This document shows, in pieces, positions 8,527 to 16,214 of a DNA stretch of 64,000 bases. The DNA comes from Asticcacaulis sp. AC402 (GTDB taxonomy: Bacteria > Pseudomonadota > Alphaproteobacteria > Caulobacterales > Caulobacteraceae). Within the stretch, counting starts at the first letter, position 1. Each line of letters begins with the position of its first letter. Location of the stretch: assembly GCF_000495835.1 (NCBI RefSeq), contig NZ_AWGC01000012.1, positions 62,001-126,000 of the forward strand, read 5' to 3'. A program made the translations under genes and the position numbers. Under the pieces are notes generated by a model. It saw nothing but the letters and a program-made list of their open reading frames with translations, ran no database searches and was not told the origin of the DNA.

Positions 8527-8730
8527 GAATCGGCGGCAAGAGTCGCGAGTCAAGGTTTCTCTTTATTCACAGGATTGTTTGCGGCCGTTTTGGCCCCAGA
8601 TCGGGTACTGAGTCTTTTGAATCACACACTGTGTTCGCAAAGACTCAATTACCGACGATGCGAGCGAAGCCTTCGCCAGTTGGCCGCGATGACTTTTGAC
8701 TGCCAGGAAAAAGATCTGGGCACCAGACTC
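8527..8730. promoter_or_regulatory. cluster of seven GANTC (CcrM) sites upstream of ctrA
   Basis: GANTC occurs at 8527, 8540, 8547, 8610, 8619, 8642 and 8726. About one site per 256 bp is expected by chance. In Caulobacter a GANTC in ctrA promoter P1 couples transcription to replication-fork passage through hemimethylation. The gap between ctrA and the convergently placed end of the next gene holds no other gene. Confidence 0.7.
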
Positions 8731-10678
8731 AGCTAAGTGCTGGCAAGCCGCAACTCAGCAAAAAATTATAGGTGCCGTCGTAAAAGGCACTCGGCCGGGT
8801 CTGGTCGGCATTGTCACCACGCGGCACGAAAATAACCATGCCCTGGCGAGCCCGGGTCAGGATAACACGGTAGGCATTTTTCAGGTAAAAGCGGCGGAAG
8901 CGGTCGTTGATTGACTGCCAGCGCGTGCCCTTGAAGGTCTGGCCGTGCCAGTTACCGAGGTAACGCAGGTCGGCGTCCCAACACACGGCCGTCCAATCCA
9001 GTTCCAGACCCTGGACATCGAACTCGGTGGCGACCTCTTCGAGGTAGAAGGACGAGCGAACGTCACTGCGGTCGTTGAGGAACCACACCGGCGGGTCGAT
9101 GCCGGCCTTGATGTGGAGGCCTTCCGGCCGCAGGCGGTGGGCGCCAGACGAGGCGACGAGGCCGTAGCGCTCCGAACCGCGGGCCTGATCGCGCAGCCAT
9201 TGTTTTGCCCGGTCGAGATCGCGGGTAAGTACCAGGGGGTATTTGTCGAGCCGGGCATGGGCAATGCGGGCGGCTTCGGCATCGCCATTAAGGAGATGAG
9301 AGATGAAGTCCGACAGGGTCTCGGCGCGAAAGGAGCGCATGGAGACGCCCAGGTGCAGGTCGTCGTGCAGGGTGACCTGACCTGAGGCGATAAAGGCGCG
9401 GGCATCGTTGTTGAGATCGTAGTCGGGCTGGACGATCTGGGCTGAGGCATGGACCTGCCAGTCGGGGAAGCGGTCGCGGATGGCGGCCATCCATTCCGAC
9501 AGGCCGGCCTCACCGACATTGATCTCCTGACCGCCGCCGACCAGACAGATGACGGTGCACCAGTCGACGTGGCGGTCCATTACCTCCAGCAGGAATTCCG
9601 GCTCGGACATGTCGAAATCGGCAACGGCGCGTTTGGCCTGCATGAACTTGGAGGCCTGGGCGCGGGTCCAGGCGCGCTGGGCTTCGTCGAAAATGACGAC
9701 GTGGTCCGACGGAACGTCTTCGTTGTGAACGTAGGCGTCGCGGAAATGGTGGATGTTCTGGATAAAGGCGTGGACGTTGCGGTGGGCGTCGGTCTTTCTG
9801 GCATGGGTGCGCGCTGCGTAGTCGCGGGCCAGGGCCTCACGCAGCACATCGACCAGGGGACCGTTGCCCGACAGAAAGGTGGCGTGCTGGTCGTCGAGAC
9901 TTGCGCTGCGTTGGGTCGCAATGTTCAGGCCGGCCAGGGTTTTGCCAGCGCCCGGCACGCCGGTGACAAAACAGACGGCCTTTTTGCCTTGGGCCCGGCA
10001 GGTGTCGATGACATGGTTGAGCACCGTCTGGGTGCGACCCAGATTGATGGCGTCGGCGTCGCTGCGGGTAATGTCGGTGACGGCGTGGCTGGCATAGAGG
10101 CGGGTGGCGGCCTGGATGATGGTTGGGGTCGGCCGGTAGCCGCTGCTGAGCCATTGGGCGCTATCTATGTCGCTTTGGCGGCCGCGGCTGATCAGGCGGA
10201 TGACGTCGGCAAGGTCGCTCACGGCGATCAGCAGAGGTTTGGCGACCTGGTCCAGCGCCAGTTCCAGTTGGTAGGGTTTCGACTCGGTCACCCAGGTGGG
10301 GATGAGGATGGGCACGATCGACAGGTGGTGGCTGCCTTCGTGGAAGTTCTTCAGGTCCAGGGCGTAGTCTTCGACCTGTTCGATGGCGTAGCGGTCGAAT
10401 TGGTCGGAGCCGACCTTGAATTCGATGACGAAGACGCAGCCGCGCACGATCAGGACGACATCGGCGCGTTTGCCCATGCGTGGAATGGCAAACTCGAAAT
10501 GGACGGTGAAGTCGGCCTCGTCGAGCAGGGCGGTGCGCAGGACGGTGACTTGTTGCAGCCAGGCGCGTTTCTGTTCCAGGTCGAGCGCGAAGTTATGGCC
10601 ACGCGCCAGCTCACCCAGAATATGGTCGGCGGTGTCGGCGTAGAATTTGTCACGATCGGCGGAGTAGTAAGCGCGCAT
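8729..10678 (-). CDS. DUF2075 ATPase/helicase-like protein with nuclease-like N-terminus
   Basis: 649 aa. A Walker A motif GVPGAGKT is at residues 240-247 and Walker B VVIFDEAQ at 327-334, with the conserved C-terminal LTRARQGMVIFVPRG motif of superfamily-1 DUF2075/UvrD-like proteins. Residues about 60-90 (D73 ... E86-F-K88 in ADVVLIVRGCVFVIEFKVG) match a PD-(D/E)XK nuclease core. The combination suggests a DNA- or RNA-directed ATPase, possibly defence or repair; this is inference. It is a single gene reading toward ctrA. Confidence 0.8.
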   Translation of the reverse strand: MRAYYSADRDKFYADTADHILGELARGHNFALDLEQKRAWLQQVTVLRTALLDEADFTVHFEFAIPRMGKRADVVLIVRGCVFVIEFKVGSDQFDRYAIEQVEDYALDLKNFHEGSHHLSIVPILIPTWVTESKPYQLELALDQVAKPLLIAVSDLADVIRLISRGRQSDIDSAQWLSSGYRPTPTIIQAATRLYASHAVTDITRSDADAINLGRTQTVLNHVIDTCRAQGKKAVCFVTGVPGAGKTLAGLNIATQRSASLDDQHATFLSGNGPLVDVLREALARDYAARTHARKTDAHRNVHAFIQNIHHFRDAYVHNEDVPSDHVVIFDEAQRAWTRAQASKFMQAKRAVADFDMSEPEFLLEVMDRHVDWCTVICLVGGGQEINVGEAGLSEWMAAIRDRFPDWQVHASAQIVQPDYDLNNDARAFIASGQVTLHDDLHLGVSMRSFRAETLSDFISHLLNGDAEAARIAHARLDKYPLVLTRDLDRAKQWLRDQARGSERYGLVASSGAHRLRPEGLHIKAGIDPPVWFLNDRSDVRSSFYLEEVATEFDVQGLELDWTAVCWDADLRYLGNWHGQTFKGTRWQSINDRFRRFYLKNAYRVILTRARQGMVIFVPRGDNADQTRPSAFYDGTYNFLLSCGLPALS

Positions 10679-10940
10679 CCAACCCCCTGGGTTGCCGCCG
10701 GTTAAACCAGGTCAGGCGGGCCTTGCCAAGCTGTATCGGCGCCCCAATGTAGGAACCGGAGTCTGGCATGCCCGTCGAAACCACTCTGAACGGCTTTAAT
10801 CCGCCGCGACCTGAAACTGGACGGACCCGTGCAGATCTGCATCAAGCCGCCGTTCGATTCCATGCCGTAGGCGCAGACGCCGCCGAACCACGGCAGCGCT
10901 GTGAGCATCGGGTGGGCGTGTTTGTGATGGGATAACCTTT

Positions 10941-11051
10941 CTTCTTCGCGTCTTCGCGTCTTCGCGTGAAACCTCTGCCCTGTCGGCAAAAGACCGAGCG
11001 GCTGAACCTTATCGAAGAAGTTTTCACGCGAAGACGCGAAGACGCGAAAAA
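10941..11051. repeat. inverted repeat of TTCGCGTC octamers
   Basis: The left arm 10945-10971 is three TTCGCGTC-type units then GAAA. The right arm 11022-11048 is its perfect 27-bp reverse complement, with a 50-bp loop. Reading frames across it give HAKTRRREEER-type peptides, which I regard as spurious. The rest of the 10679-11103 gap has no gene that I can support. Confidence 0.85.
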
Positions 11052-11103
11052 GAAAAAGAAGGGATGACTTGCCCTTCGAATTTTATCTGACTAAAGTCAG
11101 AGA

Positions 11104-11982
11104 ATGTTTAGCCAGATCGATCAGGTCCGCCGCTTCAACCGCGTCGTCTCGCAGCGGGCGGGGACGCTCGACCAGAGTTATCTCGGGCAGGGACGACCTC
11201 TGGGCGAGGCGCGGCTGTTGTTCGAGATCGGCCATGACGGCGGCAATGCGCGTGAGCTACGCGACCGGCTGGGGTTGGATTCGGGGTATCTCAGCCGGTT
11301 GCTGCGGGCTCTGGAAAGCCAGGGGATGATTGTGGTGACGCCGTCGGAGACCGATCGGCGCGTGCGCGATATCCAGCTGACCGATGCAGGGCGGGCACAA
11401 GTCGAGACCTATGACCGGCTGTCAGACGATCTGGCGTCGTCGATCCTGGCGCCGTTGGATGAGCGCCAGAAGGCGAAGCTGGTCGAGGCGATGGCACAGG
11501 TCGAGCGGCTGTATCGGGCGGCGGCCGTGACGGTGTCAGCGGAGTCGCCGGCCACGGTCGATGCAAGGGCGTGTGTCGATCAGTATATCCGCGAACTGAA
11601 CCAGAGGTTCGATACGGGTTATGATCCGGATACGGCCGGACCCTTGGATGACAGCGAGTTTTTGCCGCCGGACGGGGTGTTCGTGGTAGCGCGGCTGGAC
11701 GGCAAGGCCATCGGGTGTGGTGGACTGAAGCGGCTGGATGCAGAGACCGGCGAGATCAAGCGACTCTGGGTGTCGCCGGATACGCGCGGGTTGGGTTTGG
11801 GCCGGCGGTTGTTGGTTGAGTTGGAGGCGTTGGCGCAGCAGAGGGGGATGGCCAGGGTTTGTCTTGATACCAACGGAACGCTAGTAGAAGCGCAGGCCCT
11901 GTATCATGCGCAAGGTTATGTTGAGGTGGCGCCGTATAACGATAATCCGTACGCACAGCACTGGTTTGAAAAGCGGTTGTAG
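11104..11982 (+). CDS. MarR-GNAT fusion (regulator with acetyltransferase domain)
   Basis: 292 aa. Residues about 1-140 form a MarR winged helix ([41 protein letters not shown]). Residues about 150-292 form a GNAT domain with the acetyl-CoA loop [15 protein letters not shown] and the C-terminal [11 protein letters not shown]. The start is ATG 11104. Such fusions occur widely in bacteria; the substrate is unknown. Confidence 0.9.
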   Translation: MFSQIDQVRRFNRVVSQRAGTLDQSYLGQGRPLGEARLLFEIGHDGGNARELRDRLGLDSGYLSRLLRALESQGMIVVTPSETDRRVRDIQLTDAGRAQVETYDRLSDDLASSILAPLDERQKAKLVEAMAQVERLYRAAAVTVSAESPATVDARACVDQYIRELNQRFDTGYDPDTAGPLDDSEFLPPDGVFVVARLDGKAIGCGGLKRLDAETGEIKRLWVSPDTRGLGLGRRLLVELEALAQQRGMARVCLDTNGTLVEAQALYHAQGYVEVAPYNDNPYAQHWFEKRL

Positions 11983-12144
11983 CTGGCCGCTGAGAGGACC
12001 CCTCCGTCTCGACGCGCTTGCCAATGGCCTTCGGCCTGGCTTCGCTTGCTCGCCACCTCCCCATTGAAGAAATGGGGAGGAGAAGGAAGTAAGAATTTCA
12101 CTTAAATTCTCGACTGCCAATCAGCCTTGGAAGCGGTAGGGATT

Positions 12145-12177
12145 CTTATTCGCGCTTATTCGCGTTCATTCGCGGTT
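12145..12177. repeat. short TTCGCG-type tandem repeat
   Basis: Three ATTCGCG units (TTATTCGCGCTTATTCGCG, then TTCATTCGCGG) lie upstream of fliI. They resemble the TTCGCGTC arrays at 10.9 and 15.7 kb but lack the inverted partner. Confidence 0.5.
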
Positions 12178-12185
12178 CCAAAATC

Positions 12186-12208
12186 TTAACGCCGTTAACC
12201 AATCTTAA
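12186..12208 (+). promoter_or_regulatory. TTAA cluster upstream of fliI (possible CtrA site)
   Basis: TTAA at 12186, 12195 and 12205, ending 26 bp before the fliI start. Spacings are N5 and N6, not the ideal N7. Caulobacter fliI belongs to the CtrA-dependent early flagellar class, so control by CtrA is plausible. Confidence 0.5.
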
Positions 12209-12233
12209 GGCGTCGTTCACTATAATTGCCGGC

Positions 12234-13565
12234 ATGTTGGATCTCGTTCAGATCGCCAGGACCGTCGAACCGATGCGCGTCTATGGCCGCGTTGCCGTCG
12301 TCAATGGTCTCCTCATCGAAGCCAAGGGCGGCCTGTCCTACATGCAGGTCGGGGCACGCTGCGAAATCATTCGCCGTAATGAAGACCCCCTCCCCGTCGA
12401 GGTCGTCGGCTTCCGCGAAGACCGCGCCCTCATGATGCCCTTCGGTCCCGTCGAAGGCGTCACCCCCGGCGCCGAAATCCGTATCTCCGCCGAAGGCTCC
12501 AAGGTGTTTCCGACCACCGCCTGGCTGGGGCGGATCGTCGACAGCTTCGGCACCGCCATCGACAGCCATGGCCCCCTCCCCCAAGGCCCGGACGGCTATC
12601 TGCTCAAGGCCGCGCCGCCCGCCGCCCATACCCGCGCCCGGGTCGGTGAGCGTTTGAATCTCGGTGTGCGCGCCATGGACGTCTTCACTACCTGCTGCCG
12701 TGGCCAGCGTCTGGGCGTGTTCGCCGGCTCCGGCGTCGGCAAGTCGGTGCTTTTGTCGATGCTGGCGCGCGAAGCCACCTGTGACGCCGTCGTCGTCGGT
12801 CTGATCGGCGAACGTGGCCGCGAAGTGCGCGAATTTATCGAAGAGACATTGGGGCCTGAGGGCCTGAAGCGTGCCATCGTCGTCGTCGCTACCTCGGACG
12901 AACCGGCGCTGAAACGGCGCCAGGCCGCCTACATGACCCTGGCCCTGGCTGAGTTCCTGCGCGATCAGGGGCTTGAAGTTCTATGCCTGATGGACTCGGT
13001 GACGCGCTTTGCCATGGCCCAGCGCGAGATCGGCCTGGCCACCGGCGAGCCACCGACGACCAAGGGCTATACCCCCACCTGTTTCGCCGAACTGCCCAAA
13101 CTGCTCGAGCGCGCCGGACCGGGGCCGGTGCTGGCGGACGGCACCCAGACCGGGCCGATCACCGCCTTGTTCACTGTCCTGGTCGACGGTGACGACCACA
13201 ATGAACCGATCGCCGATGCGGTGCGCGGTATTCTGGATGGTCACATCGTGATGAGCCGCAATATCGCAGAACGCGGACGTTTCCCGGCCATAGACGTGCT
13301 GAAGTCGATTTCTCGGACCATGCCCGACTGCCAGACTATTCCCGAACGCGAGGTTGTCCGCCAGGCACGCAAGGTGTTGTCGTCCTACACCAATATGGAA
13401 GAGCTGATCCGCATCGGCGCCTATCGCACCGGCGCCGACCCCGATGTCGACCGGGCCATCCTGCTGAATCCGGCCGTTGAGGACTTTCTGCGTCAGGGCA
13501 AGGATGAATATACACCTCTTGACGAGTCCTTTACCCTTTTGGCGGAAATTTTAAGCCAGGCTTGA
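12234..13565 (+). CDS. fliI: flagellar export ATPase FliI
   Basis: 443-aa cytoplasmic ATPase that energises the flagellar type III export apparatus. Walker A GSGVGKS is at residues 165-171, and Walker [21 protein letters not shown] and the export-ATPase signature [12 protein letters not shown] follow. Length is normal for FliI. fliJ follows after 59 bp. Confidence 0.97.
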   Translation: MLDLVQIARTVEPMRVYGRVAVVNGLLIEAKGGLSYMQVGARCEIIRRNEDPLPVEVVGFREDRALMMPFGPVEGVTPGAEIRISAEGSKVFPTTAWLGRIVDSFGTAIDSHGPLPQGPDGYLLKAAPPAAHTRARVGERLNLGVRAMDVFTTCCRGQRLGVFAGSGVGKSVLLSMLAREATCDAVVVGLIGERGREVREFIEETLGPEGLKRAIVVVATSDEPALKRRQAAYMTLALAEFLRDQGLEVLCLMDSVTRFAMAQREIGLATGEPPTTKGYTPTCFAELPKLLERAGPGPVLADGTQTGPITALFTVLVDGDDHNEPIADAVRGILDGHIVMSRNIAERGRFPAIDVLKSISRTMPDCQTIPEREVVRQARKVLSSYTNMEELIRIGAYRTGADPDVDRAILLNPAVEDFLRQGKDEYTPLDESFTLLAEILSQA

Positions 13566-13624
13566 TTATAGGCGCGAACCGCCTCAAGTCGGGCAGCGAA
13601 CCGATTTTCGCAGGAGCGTAGACC

Positions 13625-14035
13625 ATGACGAAGTGGGCCAAATCCCTTATCCGTATTTCCACCTTCGAAGTCGAAACGCTCCAGAAACGCCTGGCCGAGG
13701 TGGTCACGCGCCGCACCCATGTCGAGATGAAGGTCGCGACGCTGGACGCCGAGTTCGAGCTGGAATGCGTCAAGGCCGGCAACGATGTCGGCATGGCCTA
13801 CAGTCTGAACGCCTACAAGCGCGGCTTCAAGTTGCGCCGCGACGCCGCCATCGCCGATCTGGAACTGCTGGCCCGTGAAGAAGATGGCGTCCGCGACCAA
13901 CTGGGTATGGCGTTCGAAGACCTGAAGAAGTTCGAACATGTCGCCGAGGTCACCAAGCTCCGCCGTGAGGCCGCCTTCAAGAAGGCCGAAAACGCCGCCC
14001 TCGACGAAGCCGCCCTGCGTATCAAGAGAGCTTAA
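13625..14035 (+). CDS. fliJ: flagellar export chaperone FliJ
   Basis: 136 aa, nearly all predicted coiled coil (FEVETLQKRLAEVVTRRTHV, KLRREAAFKKAENAALDEAA), as expected for FliJ, which links FliI to FlhA and escorts export chaperones. Assignment rests on its position after fliI and on the coiled-coil pattern. The next gene starts 1 bp after its stop. Confidence 0.85.
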   Translation: MTKWAKSLIRISTFEVETLQKRLAEVVTRRTHVEMKVATLDAEFELECVKAGNDVGMAYSLNAYKRGFKLRRDAAIADLELLAREEDGVRDQLGMAFEDLKKFEHVAEVTKLRREAAFKKAENAALDEAALRIKRA

Positions 14036-14036
14036 C

Positions 14037-15080
14037 ATGGACCGGCGCGCGCTGATCGCAGGCGCCGCCGCCCTGACTCTGTCGACTCCGGCCTGCGCGG
14101 CTTATCCGCCCGGCCTGCCGCCCCTCAAATCGGTGTCAACCTACCCGCTCGGCGTCGCCGTGCGCCATCTTCATCTGTCCGATCCGGATTGGGCCAGGCT
14201 GGCTGTTACCAATTTCTCCCAGCTCACGGCCGAGTGGGAAATGAAGATGGAATACATGCTGCGCGATGATGGGTCACTGCAGTTCGATCGCGCCGACGCC
14301 CTGGCCGCTTTTGCGCGCACTTACGGGATGAAGGTCCATGGCCATACCCTGGTATGGTACGCTCAGGACGGGCTGCACTTCCAGAAGCTGAAGGGCACTC
14401 CGGACGCCTTCCTCAACGCCTATGTGGCCTATATCCAGAAGGTCACGGGTCGCTATGGTGGAATCGTCCGCGGCTGGGATGTGGTCAACGAGCCCATTTG
14501 GAACGACGGCCGTGGCCTGCGGCCATGCCTGTGGCGCGAGGTCCTTGGTGACGACTACATTGGGTTGGCTTTCGAAGCGGCGCATCAGGCCGACCCAGCC
14601 GCCGTGCTGTTTCTCAACGACTACAATCTCGAACTGACGCCCGCCAAGCGCACGACTTTCCTGAAGCTGTGCGAACGCCTGCTTAAGGAAGGCGCGCCAT
14701 TACACGGCATCGGCACCCAGGCCCACATCAGCGCCGATCTGAACCCGGCCGCGATGATCGTCGCCATCCGCGACATCGCTTCACTGGGTCTGCAGGTGCA
14801 TATATCAGAGCTCGATATTTCCCTGCGTGGGGACCGGCTGACCAATGTCGTCAAACCGCGCCTGGACCAGCTCAAGGTCTTCGAAGCGGTGATCAGGGCT
14901 TATAACGACGTACCGGCGCGCCAGCGCTACGGCCTGACGGTATGGAGCCTGCGCGACAAGGATTCGTGGTTGAATTCGAAGCGCGAACGCAAGGGGCCAA
15001 TTGCCGACGCGCCGGTCCTGTTCGATGATCGCGGCCGCCCCAAGGCCATGGCCGAGCGGTTTGTAGAGATGGTGCGGTAA
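14037..15080 (+). CDS. GH10 endo-beta-1,4-xylanase, exported
   Basis: 347 aa. It matches glycoside hydrolase family 10: VHGHTLVWYAQ, the acid/base Glu152 in WDVVNEP and the nucleophile Glu258 in VHISELDIS. The N-terminus (MDRRALIAGAAALTLSTPAC) is a Tat-like signal with only a single RR pair and a possible but non-canonical lipidation cysteine. ATG 14037 is used because it opens the signal peptide 1 bp after the fliJ stop, implying translational coupling. It would cleave xylan in the periplasm or outside. Confidence 0.9.
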   Translation: MDRRALIAGAAALTLSTPACAAYPPGLPPLKSVSTYPLGVAVRHLHLSDPDWARLAVTNFSQLTAEWEMKMEYMLRDDGSLQFDRADALAAFARTYGMKVHGHTLVWYAQDGLHFQKLKGTPDAFLNAYVAYIQKVTGRYGGIVRGWDVVNEPIWNDGRGLRPCLWREVLGDDYIGLAFEAAHQADPAAVLFLNDYNLELTPAKRTTFLKLCERLLKEGAPLHGIGTQAHISADLNPAAMIVAIRDIASLGLQVHISELDISLRGDRLTNVVKPRLDQLKVFEAVIRAYNDVPARQRYGLTVWSLRDKDSWLNSKRERKGPIADAPVLFDDRGRPKAMAERFVEMVR

Positions 15081-15611
15081 TCAGATATCCCGGCGTTCGA
15101 AGCGCGGACGGAAGAATGGATCTTCCAGAATATTGGGCTCGCCACTTTCGACGGTCGAAGCCCGCGTCGGCGACGCGGCAGCTTCGGTTTCCGGCAGGGG
15201 CACGTCGTACTCGGCCTGGGCACGCGGTTGCGACGCCGGCGCCGTAACAGCCTGTGGCGTTTCCAGCTTTTCCTGGAACTGGCGCAGGAAGCTGAGATCT
15301 TCCGCGATGCTCATGATCGCCAGGAAAAACTCGCACGCCGCACGCCACAACATGACGCAAACCAGGATCGAAAGCCAGCCGACGATCAGCATCGGCAGGG
15401 CCAGGACCCAGCCCATGACGGAGCCGTCCTTCATCGCTTGACCGATCGCCACGCCCAGGACGGCGCAGGCGGAAATCAGCAGAATCCCCAGGCCACACCA
15501 GTAGATTATATGAACGATCGGCTTGGACAGCAGGCGGTTGAAGGTGAACAGGTCCAGCCAGATGTCGCGCGGCCGGGTCGAGCCGAAAACCTGACGGATA
15601 ACCTGTTTCAT
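15081..15611 (-). CDS. DUF4282-like membrane protein
   Basis: 176 aa. Two hydrophobic segments (residues about 35-57 and 68-90) resemble DUF4282, followed by FFLAIMSIAEDLSFLRQF and a Pro/Ala-rich cytoplasmic tail. Function unknown. Its stop codon touches the stop of the convergent xylanase with no gap. Confidence 0.75.
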   Translation of the reverse strand: MKQVIRQVFGSTRPRDIWLDLFTFNRLLSKPIVHIIYWCGLGILLISACAVLGVAIGQAMKDGSVMGWVLALPMLIVGWLSILVCVMLWRAACEFFLAIMSIAEDLSFLRQFQEKLETPQAVTAPASQPRAQAEYDVPLPETEAAASPTRASTVESGEPNILEDPFFRPRFERRDI

Positions 15612-15723
15612 ATGCCTGGCCTTTTACGCGAATTGGGCGAACTATATTCGTCTAGAAGGCGCTTTTGCCCTGAATTGTCAAGGGGTTTGCAGGCGTCGAA
15701 CTGAATGTTGGCATTTGTCCTTT

Positions 15724-15800
15724 CTTCGCGTCTTCGCGTCTTCGCGTGAAAAACTTCTCAGGTTCACGCGAAGGCGCGAAGGCGCGAAGACGCGAAGACG
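15724..15800. repeat. inverted repeat of TTCGCGTC/GGCGCGAA octamers
   Basis: The left arm 15724-15750 (three TTCGCGT units) faces a longer right arm 15763-15800 (GCGAAGGC then GCGAAGAC units) across a 12-bp loop. It is the same family as 10941-11051, with a drifted right arm. The rest of 15612-15833 shows nothing else. Confidence 0.8.
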
Positions 15801-15833
15801 GCATGACGCCGCAGCCGTCTCATAGCCGCGAAA

Positions 15834-16169
15834 TCAGTGCCCCTTGCGTCGCCCACGCTTCCGAGTGGAGGGCAATTTTTCACTATCATCAAGGGTCAGA
15901 ATGGAGGCTGGGGTGAGCGATTCAGCAAAGCGTTGAAAGTCATCCAATCGTCCTAAAACCAGGGCCAATCGTAGCAGGCTTTCAAAACTGATCTGCCCGG
16001 TCCTTTCAAAGCGTTTCAACGAACCCAGGCTGACGCCTGAACGGAGACCAAGTTCGTCCTGCGTCAACGCTTTCGATAAGCGCAGTGCGCGAAGGCGAAG
16101 CCGCATTTCATCAAGAACATCGCTCGGGACAGATAACGAAAGCGCCAATAAACTATCTCTTAAAGCCAA
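15834..16169 (-). CDS. XRE family helix-turn-helix regulator
   Basis: 111 aa from TTG 16169, or 90 aa from ATG 16106. The XRE helix-turn-helix (ALTQDELGLRSGVSLGSLKR, then FERTGQISFESLLRLALVLG) resembles HipB-type and phage-repressor-type proteins. No HipA-like toxin is adjacent, so a toxin-antitoxin role is not supported. The TTG start lies inside a palindrome (GCCAAATTTGGC), and an inverted repeat follows upstream, suggesting autorepression. Confidence 0.75.
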   Translation of the reverse strand: MALRDSLLALSLSVPSDVLDEMRLRLRALRLSKALTQDELGLRSGVSLGSLKRFERTGQISFESLLRLALVLGRLDDFQRFAESLTPASILTLDDSEKLPSTRKRGRRKGH

Positions 16170-16183
16170 ATTTGGCGCTTAAT

Positions 16184-16199
16184 AGATAATATAGTATCT
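16184..16199. promoter_or_regulatory. AGATA-N6-TATCT operator candidate
   Basis: A perfect 5-bp inverted repeat lies in the AT-rich gap just upstream of the XRE gene, next to a second palindrome GCCAAATTTGGC at 16165-16176. It is a plausible binding site for that regulator. Confidence 0.5.
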
Positions 16200-16214
16200 G
16201 TTAAATGAAAAGCG

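Noticed and set aside
9449-10705. Long plus-strand open frame opposite the DUF2075 gene
   Set aside because: It is antisense to a gene with clear Walker motifs and its translation is a low-complexity Gly/Val/Asp mix with no recognisable domain.
10702-11027. Minus-strand frames across the TTCGCG inverted repeat
   Set aside because: The HAKTRRREEER-type peptide arises from octamer repeats and appears as a recurrent spurious product; no start site or domain.
10941-11051. CRISPR array
   Set aside because: The units are 8 bp and contiguous with no spacers, and no cas genes are present.
15834-16199. HipBA-type toxin-antitoxin locus
   Set aside because: Only the XRE regulator is present; the adjacent gene is flhA and no HipA-like kinase is found.
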